DNA of 44,816 bases from Bhargavaea cecembensis DSE10 (lineage in GTDB: Bacteria; Bacillota; Bacilli; Bacillales_A; Planococcaceae): assembly GCF_000348905.1 (NCBI RefSeq), contig NZ_AOFT01000020.1:1-44816 (forward strand). The letters run 5' to 3'. Below the pieces are notes generated by a model. It ran no database searches. It was not told the origin of the DNA and saw nothing but the letters and a program-made list of their open reading frames with translations. The position numbers and the translations under genes were made by a program. Below, piece by piece: positions 17,652 to 27,257 of this stretch (positions within the stretch are counted from its first letter, which is position 1; every line of letters begins with the position of its first letter).

Positions 17652-18581
17652 TTGAGAAAGATCATTGTCGGTTCAAGACGTTCCAATCTGGCGCTTACGC
17701 AGACCAACTGGTTCATCGATCAGATGAAGGCGGCGGGTGCGCCATTTGATTTTGAAGTAAAGGAAATCGTGACAAAAGGCGACAAGATCCTGGATGTCAT
17801 GCTGTCGAAAGTCGGCGGCAAGGGACTGTTCGTCAAGGAGATTGAGCAGGCGCTCATCAACAAGGAGATCGACTTTGCCGTGCACTCCATGAAGGACATG
17901 CCTGCCGTGCTCCAGGAAGGCCTGACAATCGGCTGTGTGCCGGAGCGGGAAGATGTGCGTGACGCCTATATCGCAAACAAGCATGTACGCCTGGAAGACC
18001 TGCCTGAAGGTGCGGTCGTCGGGACGTCCAGTCTCCGCCGAAGCTCCCAGCTGCTTTTGATGCGCCCGGACCTTGAGATCAAGTGGATCCGCGGGAATAT
18101 CGAAACACGGCTCAGAAAGCTCCGCGACGGGGAATACGATGCGATTATCCTGGCCACGGCAGGCCTGAACCGGATGGGCTGGGATGAAGACCTCGTCACC
18201 CAATACCTGGAGCCGGATCAGTGCATCCCGGCTGTGGGCCAGGGCGCGCTCGGCATCGAATGCCGATCTGACGATGAGGAGCTTCTCCGTGAGCTTGCGA
18301 AACTCACCGAACCGACGACGCAACAGGCGGTCACGGCAGAGCGGACGTTCCTCTCCGAGATGGACGGAAGCTGCCAGGTTCCGATCGGCGGCCACGCGGT
18401 CGTCGACGGCGGACAGATCCGCCTGACGGGCTTTGTGGCCTCTCCTGACGCGGATGATGTATTCCGCGCGACCGTCATGGACGCCGACCCGGTCAATGCC
18501 GGAAAGGAGGCGGCACGCATGCTGAAAGAGCAGGGTGCCGACGAAGTCCTCCGGAAAGTGAAGGCGGACCTCGATGAGTGA
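17652..18581 (+). CDS. hemC: hydroxymethylbilane synthase (porphobilinogen deaminase)
   Basis: Joins four porphobilinogens into hydroxymethylbilane. It has 309 residues. The dipyrromethane cofactor is attached to Cys241, seen in [11 protein letters not shown]. Other family motifs are [49 protein letters not shown] and the arginine-rich substrate site [12 protein letters not shown]. The start is TTG at 17652, preceded by GAAAGGGTGGG; the N-terminus matches the family from the first residues. The stop overlaps the hemD start by 8 bp. Confidence 0.96.
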   Translation: MRKIIVGSRRSNLALTQTNWFIDQMKAAGAPFDFEVKEIVTKGDKILDVMLSKVGGKGLFVKEIEQALINKEIDFAVHSMKDMPAVLQEGLTIGCVPEREDVRDAYIANKHVRLEDLPEGAVVGTSSLRRSSQLLLMRPDLEIKWIRGNIETRLRKLRDGEYDAIILATAGLNRMGWDEDLVTQYLEPDQCIPAVGQGALGIECRSDDEELLRELAKLTEPTTQQAVTAERTFLSEMDGSCQVPIGGHAVVDGGQIRLTGFVASPDADDVFRATVMDADPVNAGKEAARMLKEQGADEVLRKVKADLDE

Positions 18582-19338
18582 CAAGCACCCCCTTTCCGGG
18601 ATGACGGTGATTTTCACCGGCACCCCGAAAGCAAAGGAAGCGGTGGCTTCCGTCCAGCTGCAGGGCGGCAATCCCGTCATCCTGCCGCTCATCAAGACCG
18701 TCGAGAAGGTCGTTGCGACCGATCCCCTGAGGATGCAGACCTGCGCTTCGTATGAATGGCTGATCTTCACAAGTGCCAATGCGGTCCATTTCTTCGGCCG
18801 CAAGATGGAGCAGGTCGGCCTGACACCGGAAGACATCCCCGTGAAGATCGCCGCTGTCGGAAGCGAGACGGCCAAGGCGCTTGAGGACATCGGGTTCCGG
18901 GCGGATTTCATCCCGACCACATTCAGCGCGGAACACTTCGTGGATGAATTCCCGGCCGTCTCCGATGAAGAGGAGCGCTGCCTGTTCCTGAAAGGCGATC
19001 TCGCGAAGGATACGATCAAGGAAGGGCTTCCGAATGAGGTCGATGAATGGACCGTCTATGAGACGGTCGACGATGAGGAAGGAATACACGGTGTGACCGA
19101 CCTGCTCCAAAAGGGCGGGCGGATCGCCGTGCTGTTTGCGAGCCCGTCGGCCGTCCGGGTGTTCGGAGAGCAGATTGCCCCGTTAACCGGCTGGTCCGGA
19201 TTCACGATCGGCGCGATCGGACACGTGACCGAGCAGGCATTGTCTGAAGCGGGTGCCGCAGTCCACGTCAAACCCGAACGGTACACGCTGCTCGACCTCG
19301 TCCGGGAACTAGGCAACCGAAAGGAAGGAATGTCATGA
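18574..19338 (+). CDS. hemD: uroporphyrinogen-III synthase
   Basis: Closes and isomerises hydroxymethylbilane to uroporphyrinogen III. It has 254 residues with the two-lobed HemD layout: [20 protein letters not shown] opening lobe one, [13 protein letters not shown] (the conserved TSANAV turn), [20 protein letters not shown], and [18 protein letters not shown] with [17 protein letters not shown] in lobe two. The family is poorly conserved, but the motifs and the operon position make the call firm. It overlaps hemC by 8 bp and hemB by 4 bp, so translation is coupled. Confidence 0.93.
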   Translation: MSDKHPLSGMTVIFTGTPKAKEAVASVQLQGGNPVILPLIKTVEKVVATDPLRMQTCASYEWLIFTSANAVHFFGRKMEQVGLTPEDIPVKIAAVGSETAKALEDIGFRADFIPTTFSAEHFVDEFPAVSDEEERCLFLKGDLAKDTIKEGLPNEVDEWTVYETVDDEEGIHGVTDLLQKGGRIAVLFASPSAVRVFGEQIAPLTGWSGFTIGAIGHVTEQALSEAGAAVHVKPERYTLLDLVRELGNRKEGMS

Positions 19339-20315
19339 ACAAACTTCAGTTTGCACGTCATCGCCGCCTCCGCAACTCCGCAGCGATGCGTTCGATGGTA
19401 CGTGAAACCGTCCTGAACAAGGAAGATCTGATCTACCCGATTTTCGTGGCGGAAGGCAAAGACATCCGCACGGAAGTCAGCTCGATGCCGGGAGTCTACA
19501 ACCTGTCCCTTGACCGCCTCGGTGAGGAAGTGGATGAAGTCGTTTCACTCGGCATCCCGGCCGTTCTCCTGTTCGGCGTTCCCGAACACAAGGACGCGGA
19601 AGGCACGGAAGCATACCATGACCACGGCATCGTGCAGGAGGCCACACGCTTCATCAAGGAGCGTCATCCGGAACTGCTCGTCGTGGCGGACACCTGCCTT
19701 TGCGAGTATACCGACCACGGCCACTGCGGCCTGATCGAGGAAGGCCGGATCCTGAACGATCCGTCACTCGACCTGCTTGCCCGCACAGCCGTCAGCCAGG
19801 CAAAAGCAGGAGCAGACATTATCGCACCGTCGAACATGATGGACGGATTCGTTACGGTGATCCGTCAAGCACTGGATGAAGCCGGTTTCGAAGATGTGCC
19901 GATCATGTCCTATGCGGTGAAGTACGCGTCCGCCTACTATGGCCCGTTCCGTGAGGCGGCAGGAAGCACGCCTCAGTTCGGTGACCGGAAAACGTACCAG
20001 ATGGACCCTGCCAACCGCCTGGAAGCGATCCGCGAGGCGCAGTCGGATATCGAGGAAGGCGCGGACATGCTGATCGTGAAGCCGTCGCTGTCCTATATGG
20101 ACGTCATGCGCGAAGTCAAGGACTTCTCCGGCATGCCGGTCGTCGCCTACAACGTGAGCGGGGAGTACTCGATGATTAAGGCCGCCGCACAGAACGGCTG
20201 GGTCGACGAGGAAAAGATCGTCATGGAGACGCTGACATCGATGAAGCGCGCAGGCGCCGACATGATCATCACGTACTTTGCGAAAGACGCAGTACGATAC
20301 ATGGAGGGGAACTGA
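19335..20315 (+). CDS. hemB: delta-aminolevulinic acid dehydratase (porphobilinogen synthase)
   Basis: Condenses two 5-aminolevulinate molecules to porphobilinogen. It has 326 residues. Zinc ligands C121, C123 and C131 are seen in [14 protein letters not shown], so this is the zinc-dependent form. The two active-site lysines are K196 ([19 protein letters not shown]) and K249 ([12 protein letters not shown]), the latter expected to form the Schiff base. The ATG overlaps the hemD stop. The hemL start lies 1 bp after its stop. Confidence 0.97.
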   Translation: MNKLQFARHRRLRNSAAMRSMVRETVLNKEDLIYPIFVAEGKDIRTEVSSMPGVYNLSLDRLGEEVDEVVSLGIPAVLLFGVPEHKDAEGTEAYHDHGIVQEATRFIKERHPELLVVADTCLCEYTDHGHCGLIEEGRILNDPSLDLLARTAVSQAKAGADIIAPSNMMDGFVTVIRQALDEAGFEDVPIMSYAVKYASAYYGPFREAAGSTPQFGDRKTYQMDPANRLEAIREAQSDIEEGADMLIVKPSLSYMDVMREVKDFSGMPVVAYNVSGEYSMIKAAAQNGWVDEEKIVMETLTSMKRAGADMIITYFAKDAVRYMEGN

Positions 20316-20316
20316 T

Positions 20317-21609
20317 TTGGCCCGATCGTATGAGAACTCGAAAAAAGCTTTTTCCGAAGCTGTCAGCCTGATGCCGGGCGGCGTCAACTCGCCGGTCCGC
20401 GCGTTCAAGGCGGTCGATATGGATCCGATCTTCATGGAAAGCGGCAAGGGCGCCGTCATTACGGATATCGACGGCAATGACTATATCGACTATGTCCTGT
20501 CCTGGGGCCCGCTCATCCACGGCCATGCCGATGACGATGTGGTCTCGGCGATCCGTGAACAGGCTGAAAAAGGATCCAGCTTCGGCGCGTCCACTCTCGC
20601 CGAAAACGAACTTGCTAACATCGTCATCGACCGCGTGCCGTCGATCGAGATGGTCCGGATGGTGTCTTCCGGCACGGAAGCAACGATGAGTGCGCTCCGC
20701 GTGGCACGCGGCGTGACCGGCCGTGACAAGATCCTGAAGTTCGAAGGCTGCTACCACGGGCATGGTGATTCGCTCCTGATCAAGGCAGGCTCCGGCGTGG
20801 CGACACTCGGGCTGCCTGACAGCCCGGGTGTACCGGCTTCAATCGCGGGCAACACCATCACCGTTGCCTACAATGACCTGGAAGCCGTCCGTCAGGCATT
20901 TGAAAACTTCGGCGACGACATCGCCGCGGTGATCGTCGAGCCGGTTGCTGGCAACATGGGCGTCGTGCCTCCGAATGAAGGCTTCCTGGAAGGCCTTCGC
21001 GAAGTGACCGAACAGCACGGCTCGCTTCTGATCTTCGACGAAGTCATGACCGGCTTCCGTGTCGGCTACAACAGCGGCCAGGGACTGTTCGGCGTGACAC
21101 CTGACCTGACCTGCCTCGGCAAGGTCATCGGCGGCGGCCTGCCGGTCGGCGCATTCGGCGGCAAGCGCGAGATCATGGAGCAGGTCGCTCCGGCCGGCCC
21201 GATCTACCAGGCCGGCACGCTATCGGGCAACCCGCTCGCCATGGCGGCCGGAATCGCGACGCTCAAAAAGTTGACCCCGGAATCGTACGACCACTTCAAG
21301 GCGCTCGGCGACCGCCTGGAGGCCGGCTTCCGCGAAGCGGCAGAGGCGAACAACATCCCTCACACCGTCAACCGCGCCGGCTCGATGATCGGCTATTTCC
21401 TCACAAACGAGGACGTAACCGACTTCGCAAGCGCCAAGACGTCGGATACGGAACTGTTCGGCAAGTACTACGCACTGATGGCGGAAGAAGGCATCTACCT
21501 GCCGCCGTCCCAGTTCGAAGGCGTCTTCATCTCCACCGCCCACACCGAAGCACACATCGACCGCACGGTGGAAGCCTTCCACAAGGTGTTCGGACAGCTG
21601 AAGCGATAA
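20317..21609 (+). CDS. hemL: glutamate-1-semialdehyde 2,1-aminomutase
   Basis: A PLP-dependent enzyme that converts glutamate-1-semialdehyde to 5-aminolevulinate. It has 430 residues, the same as B. subtilis HemL. The PLP-binding Lys269 lies in [17 protein letters not shown], and [14 protein letters not shown] carries the Asp that contacts the pyridine nitrogen. The N-terminus contains [20 protein letters not shown]. The start is TTG at 20317, giving [12 protein letters not shown], with GGAGGGGA 7 bp upstream; an in-frame ATG at 20278 lies inside hemB. It is the last gene of the operon and is followed by a terminator. Confidence 0.96.
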   Translation: MARSYENSKKAFSEAVSLMPGGVNSPVRAFKAVDMDPIFMESGKGAVITDIDGNDYIDYVLSWGPLIHGHADDDVVSAIREQAEKGSSFGASTLAENELANIVIDRVPSIEMVRMVSSGTEATMSALRVARGVTGRDKILKFEGCYHGHGDSLLIKAGSGVATLGLPDSPGVPASIAGNTITVAYNDLEAVRQAFENFGDDIAAVIVEPVAGNMGVVPPNEGFLEGLREVTEQHGSLLIFDEVMTGFRVGYNSGQGLFGVTPDLTCLGKVIGGGLPVGAFGGKREIMEQVAPAGPIYQAGTLSGNPLAMAAGIATLKKLTPESYDHFKALGDRLEAGFREAAEANNIPHTVNRAGSMIGYFLTNEDVTDFASAKTSDTELFGKYYALMAEEGIYLPPSQFEGVFISTAHTEAHIDRTVEAFHKVFGQLKR

Positions 21610-21620
21610 TGAATTATGTG

Positions 21621-21646
21621 ACCGTCCCGGAATGGGGCGGTTTTTT
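21621..21646 (+). terminator. terminator of the hem operon
   Basis: ACCGTCCC (21621-21628) pairs with GGGGCGGT (21634-21641) with one G-U, followed by six T residues. Confidence 0.85.
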
Positions 21647-21680
21647 GTTGAGGCAGGGGCGTTATCAGGCTGGCGGGGAT

Positions 21681-21860
21681 GTCGCTCCTTATTGCAGGTT
21701 GACACCCCTTATTTCAACTTGAGGATCCATGTTTCAAGTCCAGCGGCCATATTTCAAGTTGCGTTTCCCTATTTCAACTTCGGCGGCCAAATTGCAGGTT
21801 GCGGCTTCTTATTTCAACTCAGCTAGCCATGCTGCAAGTGATCGTCCCTTCGTTCAATTC
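21681..21860. repeat. nine-unit degenerate tandem array with a 20-bp period
   Basis: Each 20-bp unit is a variable 10-mer usually ending CCWT plus a conserved 10-mer close to ATTTCAACTT or ATTTCAAGTT. The cores begin at 21691, 21711, 21731, 21751, 21771, 21791, 21811, 21831 and 21851. T at core position 3, C at 5, A at 6 and T at 9 are invariant in all nine. The period equals about two helical turns. The array lies between the hemL terminator and the SpoVID-like gene. No coding function is seen; its frame is open into the SpoVID-like gene by chance. Confidence 0.88.
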
Positions 21861-21954
21861 CTTCGACCAAAAATACATCGCCCGTCCCCGCCATAATGGA
21901 GCGTCCGGATGCATATATTGTTTTATGCGCGAACATACAGAGGAGGAGAGGCAG

Positions 21955-22671
21955 ATGGCGATGTCGGCATGGACGATGGAGCAGACGTTCCGCTTTCCGC
22001 AGGGCTGCGGGGAGCCGGTGCGCGCGGAATCGGTGAATGTGACGCCCCAGTACACGGACGAGCATACGGAAAATGCGTACCGGCTGACCGGTATTTATCA
22101 CCTGACGTGCATGGCGGTGTTTGACGGTGAGGGGGGGACCCCGGAGCCTGAGGGCGCGACGATGATCGAGGAGATTGACATGGACGGGGAGACGGGCTAC
22201 TTCGAATATGCGGTCCCGCTCTATGTCGATCTTCCATCAGAAACGGGCGAGGGAGCATCAATCAAGGCGCAGGACGTCCGGGCTCATGTGAACGAAGACG
22301 GGGCATTGTGTGTCACCTGGAAAGTCGATTGCCTGTACGGTGACAACATGGACGACGAGTCGGATGACTCGGGTTCCGAGAGGGCAGAAGTTCTTGAGAC
22401 TCAGCCTGAATCTTCATCCAGGCCCGATCTGGTCATGCGGGAAGAAACCGAATCTTCATCGGTGCGTGCAGCTGCCGAGCCTGAGCAAAGACAGCCGGTT
22501 GCCGCCGCCGTTACTGCAGAAAAGCCCCGGGCTGCCGTGGAAGCTTCCGAGACATCACAAAATAGCCCGGATGAGGTCAGGGCATTCATCGCGGGCCTGG
22601 AGGATACGTATACGGTCTTTTCGTACCCATCATATAAAATCCTTGTAAAACGCGACGCAGAGACCGATTAA
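21955..22671 (+). CDS. SpoVID N-terminal-domain-like spore coat protein, short form
   Basis: A 238-residue acidic protein between hemL and valS, where B. subtilis carries spoVID. The first 125 or so residues, from MEQTFRFPQGCGEPVRAESV through YLPVDLP-like beta segments such as YFEYAVPLYVDLPSETGEG, fit the pattern of the SpoVID N-terminal domain, which in B. subtilis helps dock coat proteins. The rest is a Glu/Ser/Ala-rich low-complexity tail ending AFIAGLEDTYTVFSYPSYKI. The C-terminal LysM domain that anchors SpoVID to the spore is not obvious, and the protein is much shorter than the B. subtilis one. The start at 21955 has AGGAGGAGAG upstream; an in-frame ATG at 21799 lies in the repeat array. 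The call rests largely on synteny. Confidence 0.55.
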   Translation: MAMSAWTMEQTFRFPQGCGEPVRAESVNVTPQYTDEHTENAYRLTGIYHLTCMAVFDGEGGTPEPEGATMIEEIDMDGETGYFEYAVPLYVDLPSETGEGASIKAQDVRAHVNEDGALCVTWKVDCLYGDNMDDESDDSGSERAEVLETQPESSSRPDLVMREETESSSVRAAAEPEQRQPVAAAVTAEKPRAAVEASETSQNSPDEVRAFIAGLEDTYTVFSYPSYKILVKRDAETD

Positions 22672-22821
22672 CACCGCGAGCAGGAGGAAGTCGCCCGTTG
22701 TCGGGACGAACAGCGTGCGGATCAGCTGGAACACGGTGATCGGGATGATGATCATCTTGCAGTAAAAGCGGATTTTCCGGAGGCAGGGCGGCAGAAGCCA
22801 CGGGTTGTAGTTCTTTCTCAA
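22630..22821 (-). CDS. small membrane protein of unknown function
   Basis: A 63-residue protein with a basic N-terminus (MRKNYNPWLL) and two hydrophobic segments (MIIIPITVFQLIRTLFV and FLLLAVLIGLCVAFY). I do not recognise the family. It is supported as a real gene by a textbook AAAGGAGGTG ribosome binding site 7 bp upstream of its TTG start on the minus strand. Its 3' end overlaps the convergent end of the SpoVID-like gene by 42 bp, and its 5' end faces the valS promoter. No clear promoter is seen for it. Confidence 0.65.
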   Translation of the reverse strand: MRKNYNPWLLPPCLRKIRFYCKMIIIPITVFQLIRTLFVPTTGDFLLLAVLIGLCVAFYKDFI

Positions 22822-22842
22822 GGCGGAACACCTCCTTTCGTA

Positions 22843-22871
22843 TTGACGGGCGGATGCCGGTTTTGTACAAT
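22843..22871 (+). promoter_or_regulatory. sigma-A promoter of valS
   Basis: TTGACG (22843-22848), a 17-bp spacer, TACAAT (22866-22871), immediately upstream of the T-box leader. Confidence 0.88.
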
Positions 22872-22881
22872 GAACGAAATG

Positions 22882-23123
22882 GATAACGATGCAGTGAGCG
22901 GGAAGAGTAGGAACGGTAGTTGTCCGGAGAGAGGGAGCGGCTGGTGAGAGCTCCCGTCAGCGCCGTCCGAAGTCGCCCGTGAGCAGCCTCCGCGAACCAA
23001 GTAGCGGAGTGCCGGTCAGACGACCGTTATCGTTTCGAGCGCCGGCCGCTCTTGTTTGCGTGCCGGAACTAAAGGTGGTACCGCGAAGTCAGCCCTTCGT
23101 CCTTTATTGGACGGAGGGTTTTT
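22882..23123 (+). promoter_or_regulatory. valine T-box riboswitch of valS
   Basis: The base of stem I is GATAACG (22882-22888) with CGTTATC (23025-23031). On the 3' side of the specifier loop lies GTC (23015-23017), a valine codon followed by A. The conserved T-box is AAAGGTGGTACCGCG at 23071-23085. The terminator is CCCTTCGTCC (23093-23102) with GGACGGAGGG (23109-23118) and five T residues. Uncharged tRNA-Val would pair with the specifier and the T-box bulge and favour the antiterminator, turning valS on when valyl-tRNA is short. Confidence 0.93.
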
Positions 23124-23153
23124 GATTTCCCGGAAACAAAGGAGGATGTTGAG

Positions 23154-25808
23154 ATGGAACAGAACGGACAGCAGGAAACGTCCCTGCCGACAAAGTACGA
23201 TCCGCAGTCGATCGAGAGCGGCAGGTATGAATGGTGGGTCAACGGCAAGTTTTTCGAAGCGCAGCCGGAAAGCGGCAAGGAGCCGTATACGATCGTCATC
23301 CCGCCGCCGAACGTCACGGGCAAACTCCACCTCGGCCACGCCTGGGACACGACGCTCCAGGACATCCTGATCCGCATGAAGCGCATGCAGGGCTATGATG
23401 CACTCTGGCTTCCGGGAATGGACCATGCCGGCATCGCGACACAGGCGAAGGTCGAAGGCAAGCTCAAGGAAGAAGGCAAGAGCCGCTATGACCTCGGCCG
23501 CGAGAAGTTCCTTGAAGAATCGTGGAAATGGAAAGAGGAGTATGCCGGGCATATCCGGCAACAGTGGGCAAAGCTCGGCCTCGGCCTCGACTATTCCCGC
23601 GAGCGTTTCACGCTGGATCAGGGCCTGTCGGAAGCGGTCCGCACCGTCTTCGTCAAGCTGTATGAAAAAGGCCTGATCTACCGTGGCGAGTACATCATCA
23701 ACTGGGACCCGCAGACGAAGACGGCCCTTTCTGACATCGAGGTGATTTACAAAGACGTACAGGGTGCCTTCTATCATATGCGCTACCCGCTCGCAGATGG
23801 CACGGGATCGATCGAAATCGCGACGACACGTCCCGAGACGATGCTCGGCGATACGGCTGTCGCCGTCCATCCGGAAGATGAGCGCTACAAGCACCTGATC
23901 GGCAAGACGGTCAAGCTGCCGATCGTCGGCCGCGAAATCCCGATCGTTGCCGACGACTATGTCGAGATGGACTTCGGAAGCGGCGCGGTGAAAATCACAC
24001 CGGCGCACGACCCGAATGACTTTGAAGTGGGCAACCGTCACGGTCTCGAGCGCGTTCTGGTCATGAACGAAGACGGCTCGATGAACGAGCGCGCGGGCAA
24101 GTATCAGGGCATGGACCGCTTCGAGTGCCGCAAACAGATCGTCAAGGACCTTCAGGAAATGGGCGTCCTCTTCGAAATCGAAGAGCATATGCACTCGGTC
24201 GGACACTCCGAGCGGAGCGGGGCAGTCGTCGAACCGTATTTGTCCACGCAGTGGTTCGTCAAGATGGCACCGCTCGCGGAGGCTGCGGTCGAGCTCCAGA
24301 AGGGCGAGGACAAAGTCAACTTTGTTCCGGAGCGCTTCGAAAAGACGTACCTGAACTGGATGGAAAATATCCGCGACTGGTGCATCTCCCGCCAGCTCTG
24401 GTGGGGCCACCAGATCCCGGCCTGGTACCACAAGGAAACCGGAGAGGTGTACGTCGGCATGGAAGCGCCGGCAGACGCGGAAAACTGGAAGCAGGACGAA
24501 GACGTCCTCGACACATGGTTCTCGTCTGCCCTCTGGCCGTTCTCGACATTGAACTGGCCGGATGAGGAAAACGAACTGTTCAAGCGCTACTACCCGACGG
24601 ATGCACTTGTGACGGGCTATGACATCATCTTCTTCTGGGTTTCCCGGATGATTTTCCAGGGACTTGAATTCACCGGCGAGCGTCCGTTCGACGACGTGCT
24701 GATCCACGGACTTGTCCGCGCGGAAGACGGCCGCAAGATGTCGAAGTCGCTCGGCAACGGCGTCGACCCGATGGACGTCATCGACCAGTACGGCGCAGAC
24801 TCTCTGCGCTACTTCCTCGCGACGGGCTCGTCCCCGGGGCAGGATCTTCGCTTCTCCAATGAGAAAGTCGAGTCTGTCTGGAACTTCGCGAACAAGATCT
24901 GGAACGCGTCGCGGTTTGCACTGATGAACATGGATGGCCTGAAGTACGAGGAAATCGACCTTACCGGCGAGAAGTCCGCAGCGGATGCGTGGATCCTTAC
25001 CCGCCTGAACGAAACGATCGAGACCGTGACGAAGCTCGCAGACAAATACGAGTTCGGTGAAGTCGGCCGCGCACTGTATAACTTCATCTGGGACGACTTC
25101 TGCGACTGGTACATCGAGATGGCGAAGCTGCCGCTGTACGGCGAAGACGAAGCGGCGAAGAAGACGACCCGCTCGATCCTCGCTTACGTCCTCGACAACA
25201 CGATGCGCCTGCTCCACCCGTTCATGCCGTTCATCACGGAAGAAATCTGGCAGAGCCTGCCGCACGAAGGCGAGTCGATCGTCGCAGCCAAATGGCCGGT
25301 TGCCGACCCGTCGCTGTCCGACGAACAGCGCGCAGGCGACATGAAGACGCTCATGGACGTCATTAAGGCGGTCCGCAACATCCGCGCCGAAGTGAACACG
25401 CCGATGAGCAAAAAAGTCGCGCTCGCAATCCGGACGCATGACGACTCTACACAGGCCGCGCTGGAAAACAACCGCGGGTACATCGAGCGCTTCTGCAATC
25501 CGGAAACACTCAATATCAGCCGCGATCTGGCAGCGCCGGACAAATCCATGTCCGCCGTCGTCACCGGCGCCGAACTCTTTATGCCGCTCGAGGGCCTCAT
25601 CAATATCGAGGAAGAACTCGCACGGCTTGAAAAAGAGCTCGGCAAATGGCAGAGCGAGCTGAAGCGCGTGGAAGGCAAGCTCTCGAACGAACGCTTCGTC
25701 TCCAAAGCTCCGGCCGCCGTCGTCGAAGAAGAACGCGCCAAGCAGAAGGACTACCAGGAAAAATACGACTCCGTCCAAAAACGTATTGCGGAGCTGAAAG
25801 AGATTTGA
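23154..25808 (+). CDS. valS: valyl-tRNA synthetase
   Basis: A class I aminoacyl-tRNA synthetase that attaches valine to tRNA-Val and edits mischarged threonine. It has 884 residues (880 in B. subtilis). The HIGH-type motif is HLGH at residues 59-62 within [14 protein letters not shown], and the KMSKS loop [11 protein letters not shown] is near residue 528. The CP1 editing domain contains [19 protein letters not shown]. The C-terminal coiled coil that grips the tRNA is visible from about residue 815 ([18 protein letters not shown]). AAAGGAGG precedes the ATG, and expression is governed by the upstream T-box. A hairpin follows. Confidence 0.97.
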   Translation: MEQNGQQETSLPTKYDPQSIESGRYEWWVNGKFFEAQPESGKEPYTIVIPPPNVTGKLHLGHAWDTTLQDILIRMKRMQGYDALWLPGMDHAGIATQAKVEGKLKEEGKSRYDLGREKFLEESWKWKEEYAGHIRQQWAKLGLGLDYSRERFTLDQGLSEAVRTVFVKLYEKGLIYRGEYIINWDPQTKTALSDIEVIYKDVQGAFYHMRYPLADGTGSIEIATTRPETMLGDTAVAVHPEDERYKHLIGKTVKLPIVGREIPIVADDYVEMDFGSGAVKITPAHDPNDFEVGNRHGLERVLVMNEDGSMNERAGKYQGMDRFECRKQIVKDLQEMGVLFEIEEHMHSVGHSERSGAVVEPYLSTQWFVKMAPLAEAAVELQKGEDKVNFVPERFEKTYLNWMENIRDWCISRQLWWGHQIPAWYHKETGEVYVGMEAPADAENWKQDEDVLDTWFSSALWPFSTLNWPDEENELFKRYYPTDALVTGYDIIFFWVSRMIFQGLEFTGERPFDDVLIHGLVRAEDGRKMSKSLGNGVDPMDVIDQYGADSLRYFLATGSSPGQDLRFSNEKVESVWNFANKIWNASRFALMNMDGLKYEEIDLTGEKSAADAWILTRLNETIETVTKLADKYEFGEVGRALYNFIWDDFCDWYIEMAKLPLYGEDEAAKKTTRSILAYVLDNTMRLLHPFMPFITEEIWQSLPHEGESIVAAKWPVADPSLSDEQRAGDMKTLMDVIKAVRNIRAEVNTPMSKKVALAIRTHDDSTQAALENNRGYIERFCNPETLNISRDLAAPDKSMSAVVTGAELFMPLEGLINIEEELARLEKELGKWQSELKRVEGKLSNERFVSKAPAAVVEEERAKQKDYQEKYDSVQKRIAELKEI

Positions 25809-25820
25809 ATAGATGAAGTG

Positions 25821-25846
25821 ACCCCCGCCGGAGACGGCGGGGGTTT
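25821..25846 (+). terminator. terminator after valS
   Basis: A perfect 10-bp GC-rich stem ACCCCCGCCG (25821-25830) with 25835-25844, a 4-nt loop, and a short T run. Confidence 0.75.
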
Positions 25847-25877
25847 CGCTGTTGGTGCGGGGCGCGGCCGACGGTTA

Positions 25878-25982
25878 TGATCTTTCACGACCGCTTGTTG
25901 ATATTTCCCGGGAGTTTATTGATATTTCCTGAATTGGTGATGATCTTTCACGAGTGCTTGTTGATCATTCAACCCATAAGCC
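25878..25982. repeat. left 21-bp-period array flanking the NERD gene (5 units)
   Basis: Five units start at exactly 21-bp intervals (25878, 25899, 25920, 25941, 25962). Each begins TGAT followed by CTTTCACG, ATTTCCCG, ATTTCCTG, CTTTCACG or CATTCAAC; the other half is variable. The same element in reverse complement forms the array at 27106-27210. In one frame it reads as heptapeptides (LIFPGSL and similar), which I regard as a by-product of the 21-bp period. This stretch and the bases up to 26089 contain no other gene; a perfect palindrome CAAAATTCAATTTTG lies at 25985-25999. Confidence 0.88.
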
Positions 25983-26089
25983 TTCAAAATTCAATTTTGG
26001 GGCCATCGAAGCGTCCAAAATTCAAAGATGGAACAGTCCATTCCAAGTTGCCCGAAAACGTGTTAACCTCTTGGAAAATAAGAAAGCGG

Positions 26090-27160
26090 GTGTTGGATGT
26101 TATTACACAGGGCGCCGCATTATTGATGGAATTCGCTTATGGGCAAGCGGTTGAACGTCTTCCTCCCTATACATCGGAACGTTCCGATACAGAACGATCA
26201 CTAAGAAATTTACGCGCCGGAGCGGCTGGAGAACAGAAGGTAATTGAGGCGGTGCGATCCGTTGCGCTGCCGGAGCATACTGAACTTGTCCAAAACGTTA
26301 CTCTTTCACTCTTGGGCGGGGTCCGTTTTCAGATGGATCTGGCCCTCCTGTCTAAAAGCGGAATCCTGTTAATCGAGTGCAAGCAAATTGGTGGCAGATT
26401 GAAGTTTCATACCGGACCGGCTGAACTGAGGAAAGTAGATGAAGATGGGCGGATTTTATCCGTTTATGACTGCCCGGTCGCCCAGTTGAGTGATCAGCAA
26501 GAGAATCTTCTTCAGTGGCTGAGGATAGCTGGATTCAGGACGCCGGTGTACGGGGCTGTGGTGTTTGCCAACAATCCAATCATCGAAGAGATTGGGGAGG
26601 GCATGCCGGTGTTTAAACTGCGGGAGACTCGAAATCTGGTTCGTCGCCATGTTGAACGAAAACCTGTTGTACATGAGAATGAAGTCAACCGAATTGCCGC
26701 TGCAATGATTGAGAGTTCCATTCCTTATCTGCCATTCCCACTCCAGATTGCAGAACCTTCGCAATTTGTGACTAATCCTATTTGCTCCATCTGCAACAAT
26801 GTGTTGAGCAAACGTTCGGAGAGAAAATGGGAGTGCGCCAAATGCAATCGAATTGAGCACAAGCCATACCTGCTCACGCTGCTTGCGTGGTTCCTGTTAA
26901 TCCGCAATACCATTTCATCTGCGGAAATCATGCAGCTATTCGGTCTGAAGACACATAAAGCAGCGCGCAGTATCGCAGAAAGACTGCCTTTGGAAAAAAT
27001 CGGATCCAGAAAGTCTTCGGCTTATAAAGCTGATTATGAGGCGTTGGCAGGATCTTCAATGGTGTTGGATGCTATCCAGACATGGCTCAAGCAGGACAGA
27101 GCGGCGAAAGATCAATATGGGACCCGGAAAGATCACCAACTGGCAGCGAAAGATCAATAA
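26090..27160 (+). CDS. NERD-domain (nuclease-related) protein with C-terminal zinc ribbon
   Basis: About 356 residues if the GTG at 26090 is the start; the adjacent TTG (26093) or an ATG at 26126 are alternatives, none with a strong binding site. The open frame runs back to 25877 through the repeat array. The NERD domain is recognised by AGAAGEQKVIEAV and by MDLALLSKSGILLIECKQIGG, where D83, E96 and K98 form a D...ExK pattern like PD-(D/E)xK nucleases. A zinc ribbon (C232, C235, C249, C252) and a winged-helix-like end follow. The last residues and stop codon are encoded by the right-hand repeat array. The gene is visibly AT-richer than its neighbours and interrupts valS-folC synteny, suggesting transfer. 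Substrate unknown; a defence or DNA-processing role is possible but unproven. Confidence 0.7.
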   Translation: MLDVITQGAALLMEFAYGQAVERLPPYTSERSDTERSLRNLRAGAAGEQKVIEAVRSVALPEHTELVQNVTLSLLGGVRFQMDLALLSKSGILLIECKQIGGRLKFHTGPAELRKVDEDGRILSVYDCPVAQLSDQQENLLQWLRIAGFRTPVYGAVVFANNPIIEEIGEGMPVFKLRETRNLVRRHVERKPVVHENEVNRIAAAMIESSIPYLPFPLQIAEPSQFVTNPICSICNNVLSKRSERKWECAKCNRIEHKPYLLTLLAWFLLIRNTISSAEIMQLFGLKTHKAARSIAERLPLEKIGSRKSSAYKADYEALAGSSMVLDAIQTWLKQDRAAKDQYGTRKDHQLAAKDQ

Positions 27161-27210
27161 GCGTAGGCGAAAGATCATTAAAGACCCCTGAAAGATCACC
27201 ACCATCAGAC
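27106..27210. repeat. right 21-bp-period array flanking the NERD gene (5 units, inverted relative to the left array)
   Basis: Five perfect copies of GAAAGATCA start at exactly 21-bp intervals (27106, 27127, 27148, 27169, 27190), separated by variable 12-mers. GAAAGATCA is the exact reverse complement of the TGATCTTTC that opens units 1 and 4 of the left array. The first two and a half units encode the C-terminus and stop of the NERD protein. Confidence 0.92.
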
Positions 27211-27224
27211 GACCCACCACACCC

Positions 27225-27257
27225 AAAAATCCCCCGGCCTTCACCCGCCGGGGGATT
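27225..27257 (-). terminator. terminator for the ATP-grasp gene pair
   Basis: AATCCCCCGGC (27228-27238) pairs perfectly with GCCGGGGGATT (27247-27257). On the minus strand it is followed by five T residues, so it chiefly serves the minus-strand genes but can also stop transcription from the NERD gene. It overlaps the last codons of the minus-strand gene. Confidence 0.8.

Noticed and set aside
21632-21826. Small frame across the 20-bp repeat array
   Set aside because: No binding site, and the periodic DNA explains the open frame; a 20-bp period does not even keep a reading frame.
21912-21941. Possible sigma-E promoter (ATATT, 14 bp, CATACA) for the SpoVID-like gene
   Set aside because: The -10 resembles the consensus, but the start would fall within the ribosome binding site, leaving almost no leader. 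Only half of the -35 fits.
23016-25778. Long minus-strand open frame of 920 codons opposite valS
   Set aside because: Shadow frame; the product is low-complexity (Arg/Val/Asp/His-rich) and valS on the plus strand is complete.
25878-27210. CRISPR array interpretation of the 21-bp repeats
   Set aside because: The conserved part is only about 9 bp, spacers are about 12 bp, and no cas gene is present. The spacing is far too short for CRISPR.
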